Source: Clostridiales bacterium (GTDB lineage Bacteria > Bacillota > Clostridia > Oscillospirales > Acutalibacteraceae). Taken from it: a stretch of 15,449 nucleotides of DNA. Position numbers and translations under genes: made by a program. The notes below the pieces were generated by a model. It was not told where the DNA came from and ran no database searches. It saw only the letters and a list, made by a program, of their open reading frames with translations. The first letter of the stretch is position 1; every line of letters starts with the position of its first letter. Below are positions 13,518 through 15,449 of the stretch, one piece after another. Location of the stretch: the NCBI GenBank assembly GCA_019418545.1, contig DYBQ01000014.1, forward strand, positions 25,609 to 41,057, read 5' to 3'.

Positions 13518-15446
13518 ATGGGAGATTTACGGCAAAAATTCAACAGTAAACGATTTGCCGAAACCTACCACTATGACGGCACACTGGGGGCCTTCTGCGG
13601 CCAGGAGGGAACCTCCTTCCGGCTGTGGGCCCCCACTGCCCATACCGTAGAGATTCGGCTATACCGGCGGGGCCATGGCTGCGAGGCTTTTTTTAGAACC
13701 TCTATGGAGCGGGGAGCAAAAGGCGTGTGGTACTGGCAGTCCTCGGAAAACCTGGATGGAGTATATTATGATTTCTTGGTAACAGCAGAGGGATGCAGCC
13801 GGGAAACTGCCGACCCTTATGCCCAGGCCTGCGGCCTGAATGGGAAGAGAAGCATGGTGATTGACCTTTCCCGCACCAATCCCAAAGGCTGGGAAACTGA
13901 TACTCCCCCTAAAAAGCAGCCGGAAGACATTATTTACGAAATTCATGTGCGGGAATTTTCCTGGGCAGAAAGCGGCGGTTTTCCGCCAGAGGTACGGGGG
14001 AAATATAAGGCTTTTTCCTGCACAGACACCACGCTGTATAACGACGGAATTCATCCTACCGGCATAGGATGGTTAAAAAAACTGGGCGTTACCCATGTGC
14101 AGCTGATGCCGGTTTTTGATTATGCCTCGGTTGACGAGGAAAACCCAGAGGGCAGCTTTAACTGGGGGTATGACCCATTAAATTATAATGTACCAGAAGG
14201 CTCCTATTCTACCGACCCTACCCGGGGAGAAATCCGAATCCGGGAATTAAAATCCATGATACAGTCACTGCATCAAAACGGCTTCCGTGTGATTATGGAT
14301 GTGGTGTACAATCACACCTATCATCGGGATTCCTGGCTGGAAAGAACCGTGCCGGGTTATTATTACCGGCAATATCCCGATGGAAGCCCCTGCAACGGCT
14401 CCGGCTGCGGCAATGACATTGCCACCGAACGCTCCATGTGTGCCAAATATATTCTCGACTCCGTCCTGTTTTGGGCGGAAGAATACCACATGGACGGCTT
14501 CCGGTTTGATTTGATGGGACTACTGGACACCCAGCTTATGGAGACGATTCGGAAAGCACTGGATGACCGATGGGGACGAGGAGAAAAATTGCTGTATGGT
14601 GAGCCCTGGTCCTGTGGGGAAACTGTGATGGCGCGGGGATTTTACAGGTCAGACAAAAAGCATTTGTCCGGGATGGACACCCAAATTGGCGCCTTTTGTG
14701 ACGGGGTTCGGGACGGCATCAAAGGCTCTGTTATGGAGCACATGGCCAAAGGCTTTGTCAATGGTGGAAGGCGTAAGGAAGCTGATATTCTTCACAGCAT
14801 TTCCGGTTGGTGTGGAAATTATCGGAAATTTTCTGCCTCCGCTCCATCCCAGATTGTTAACTACCTTTCCTGTCACGATGATATGACCCTGTGGGATAAA
14901 CTGGTTCTCACCATGGACAGCAAAAAACAGTATGATTCCCTTTCTCCAAAAATTCTTCGGGCCAACCGGCTTGCGGCAGCCATTTGCTTTACCTGCCAGG
15001 GCCGCTTGTTCCTGTTGTCCGGCGAAGAATTTGGCCGGACAAAGCTCGGCAGCCCCAACACCTATCAGTCCCCCATCACCCTCAACCGGCTGGACTGGGA
15101 ACGTGCTTGGAAAAATCAGGAGCTGGCAGACTATTACCGGGGGCTGTTTGCCCTTCGGAAAACATTGCCCGCTCTCTGTGACAAATCTGAATCTGCCCGG
15201 AATCGGGTTCTCCAAAGCGAAATCCTGCGGCCGGGATGTGTGCAGGTGCTGCTGGACAACACCGGCGGCAGCTGGAAGCAAATCCTGCTGGTATATAATG
15301 CATCCAAAAAGCCCCAGCCCCTTTCCCTAAAAGATGGCTGGTTCCTGCTGGCCGACGGGGAAAACAGCTTTTTGTGGCAGGAAGAACACCCAGTCACACA
15401 GCTGGAAGCCGCCCCGGTTTCGGCAGTGATTCTGGGCAAAAAATAA
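13518..15446 (+). CDS. pulA: Type I pullulanase (GH13)
   Basis: A 642-residue debranching enzyme that cleaves alpha-1,6 bonds in pullulan, branched maltodextrins and glycogen fragments. An N-terminal CBM48-like domain (about 20-110, SFRLWAPTAHTVEIRLY) precedes the GH13 barrel. YEIHVREFS (140-148) and FNWGYDPLNY (214-223) are type I pullulanase signatures. Conserved regions are DVVYNH (261-266), GFRFDLMG with nucleophile Asp331, GEPW with acid/base Glu362, and SCHDD with the transition-state Asp454. Asp455 stands where most relatives have Asn (HDN). The C-terminal domain runs to 642 and the length is normal. There is no signal peptide, so it acts in the cytoplasm on sugars imported by the transporter encoded just upstream. 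The ATG at 13518 is 12 bases after malG with a modest GGGAG site (13507-13511). The window ends three bases after the stop, so any terminator is not visible. Confidence 0.95.
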   Translation: MGDLRQKFNSKRFAETYHYDGTLGAFCGQEGTSFRLWAPTAHTVEIRLYRRGHGCEAFFRTSMERGAKGVWYWQSSENLDGVYYDFLVTAEGCSRETADPYAQACGLNGKRSMVIDLSRTNPKGWETDTPPKKQPEDIIYEIHVREFSWAESGGFPPEVRGKYKAFSCTDTTLYNDGIHPTGIGWLKKLGVTHVQLMPVFDYASVDEENPEGSFNWGYDPLNYNVPEGSYSTDPTRGEIRIRELKSMIQSLHQNGFRVIMDVVYNHTYHRDSWLERTVPGYYYRQYPDGSPCNGSGCGNDIATERSMCAKYILDSVLFWAEEYHMDGFRFDLMGLLDTQLMETIRKALDDRWGRGEKLLYGEPWSCGETVMARGFYRSDKKHLSGMDTQIGAFCDGVRDGIKGSVMEHMAKGFVNGGRRKEADILHSISGWCGNYRKFSASAPSQIVNYLSCHDDMTLWDKLVLTMDSKKQYDSLSPKILRANRLAAAICFTCQGRLFLLSGEEFGRTKLGSPNTYQSPITLNRLDWERAWKNQELADYYRGLFALRKTLPALCDKSESARNRVLQSEILRPGCVQVLLDNTGGSWKQILLVYNASKKPQPLSLKDGWFLLADGENSFLWQEEHPVTQLEAAPVSAVILGKK

Positions 15447-15449
15447 CCT

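Noticed and set aside
1..15449. CRISPR array, tRNA/rRNA genes, insertion sequences or phage genes
   Set aside because: No regularly spaced repeats, cloverleaf-like sequence, transposase motifs or terminal inverted repeats were seen on either strand.

Overview
The window looks like ordinary chromosome from an anaerobic, gut-type Clostridia member, probably Oscillospiraceae/Ruminococcaceae-like. This is inferred from moderate-to-high GC with low-GC intergenic regions, strong AGGAGG ribosome sites, two TTG starts, a Firmicutes-style maltodextrin transporter without its own ATPase, and a Gram-positive-type MnmA. I see no rRNA, tRNA, CRISPR array, insertion sequence or phage gene.

Layout. (1) Positions 3-830 hold the C-terminal part of a type B carboxylesterase cut by the window edge, closed by a hairpin terminator. 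(2) Positions 1101-3929 hold a GH38 alpha-mannosidase with its own near-consensus promoter and a strong terminator. (3) From about 4073 to 8514 runs a forward housekeeping-type cluster: a Cys-cluster/acidic-tail protein of unknown function, the tRNA 2-thiouridylase mnmA, a CpXC-domain protein of unknown function, and the glutamine-hydrolysing asparagine synthetase asnB. It ends in a bidirectional terminator shared with the convergent regulator gene. (4) A LacI-family regulator (8669-9721, minus strand) is divergent from a maltodextrin operon (10003-15446, plus strand). That operon encodes a lipoprotein solute-binding protein, MalF-like and MalG-like permeases, and a cytoplasmic type I pullulanase.

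How it works. The binding protein and two permeases would import maltodextrins, energised by an ATPase encoded elsewhere. The pullulanase would then cut alpha-1,6 branches inside the cell. The LacI-family protein is probably the local repressor. Both divergent promoters have recognisable boxes with 17-base spacers, and a candidate operator lies just downstream of the operon's predicted transcription start.

The most striking feature is an in-frame TAG at 10786-10788 in the binding-protein gene, at a position where the family usually has Trp. The rest of the reading frame is intact. None of the 11 natural gene ends in the window uses TAG. This is either a recent nonsense mutation, a sequence error, or a suppressed codon. 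I did not find a convincing wholly new multi-gene system. The least explained items are the Cys-cluster protein, the CpXC protein, and the structured leader before asnB.
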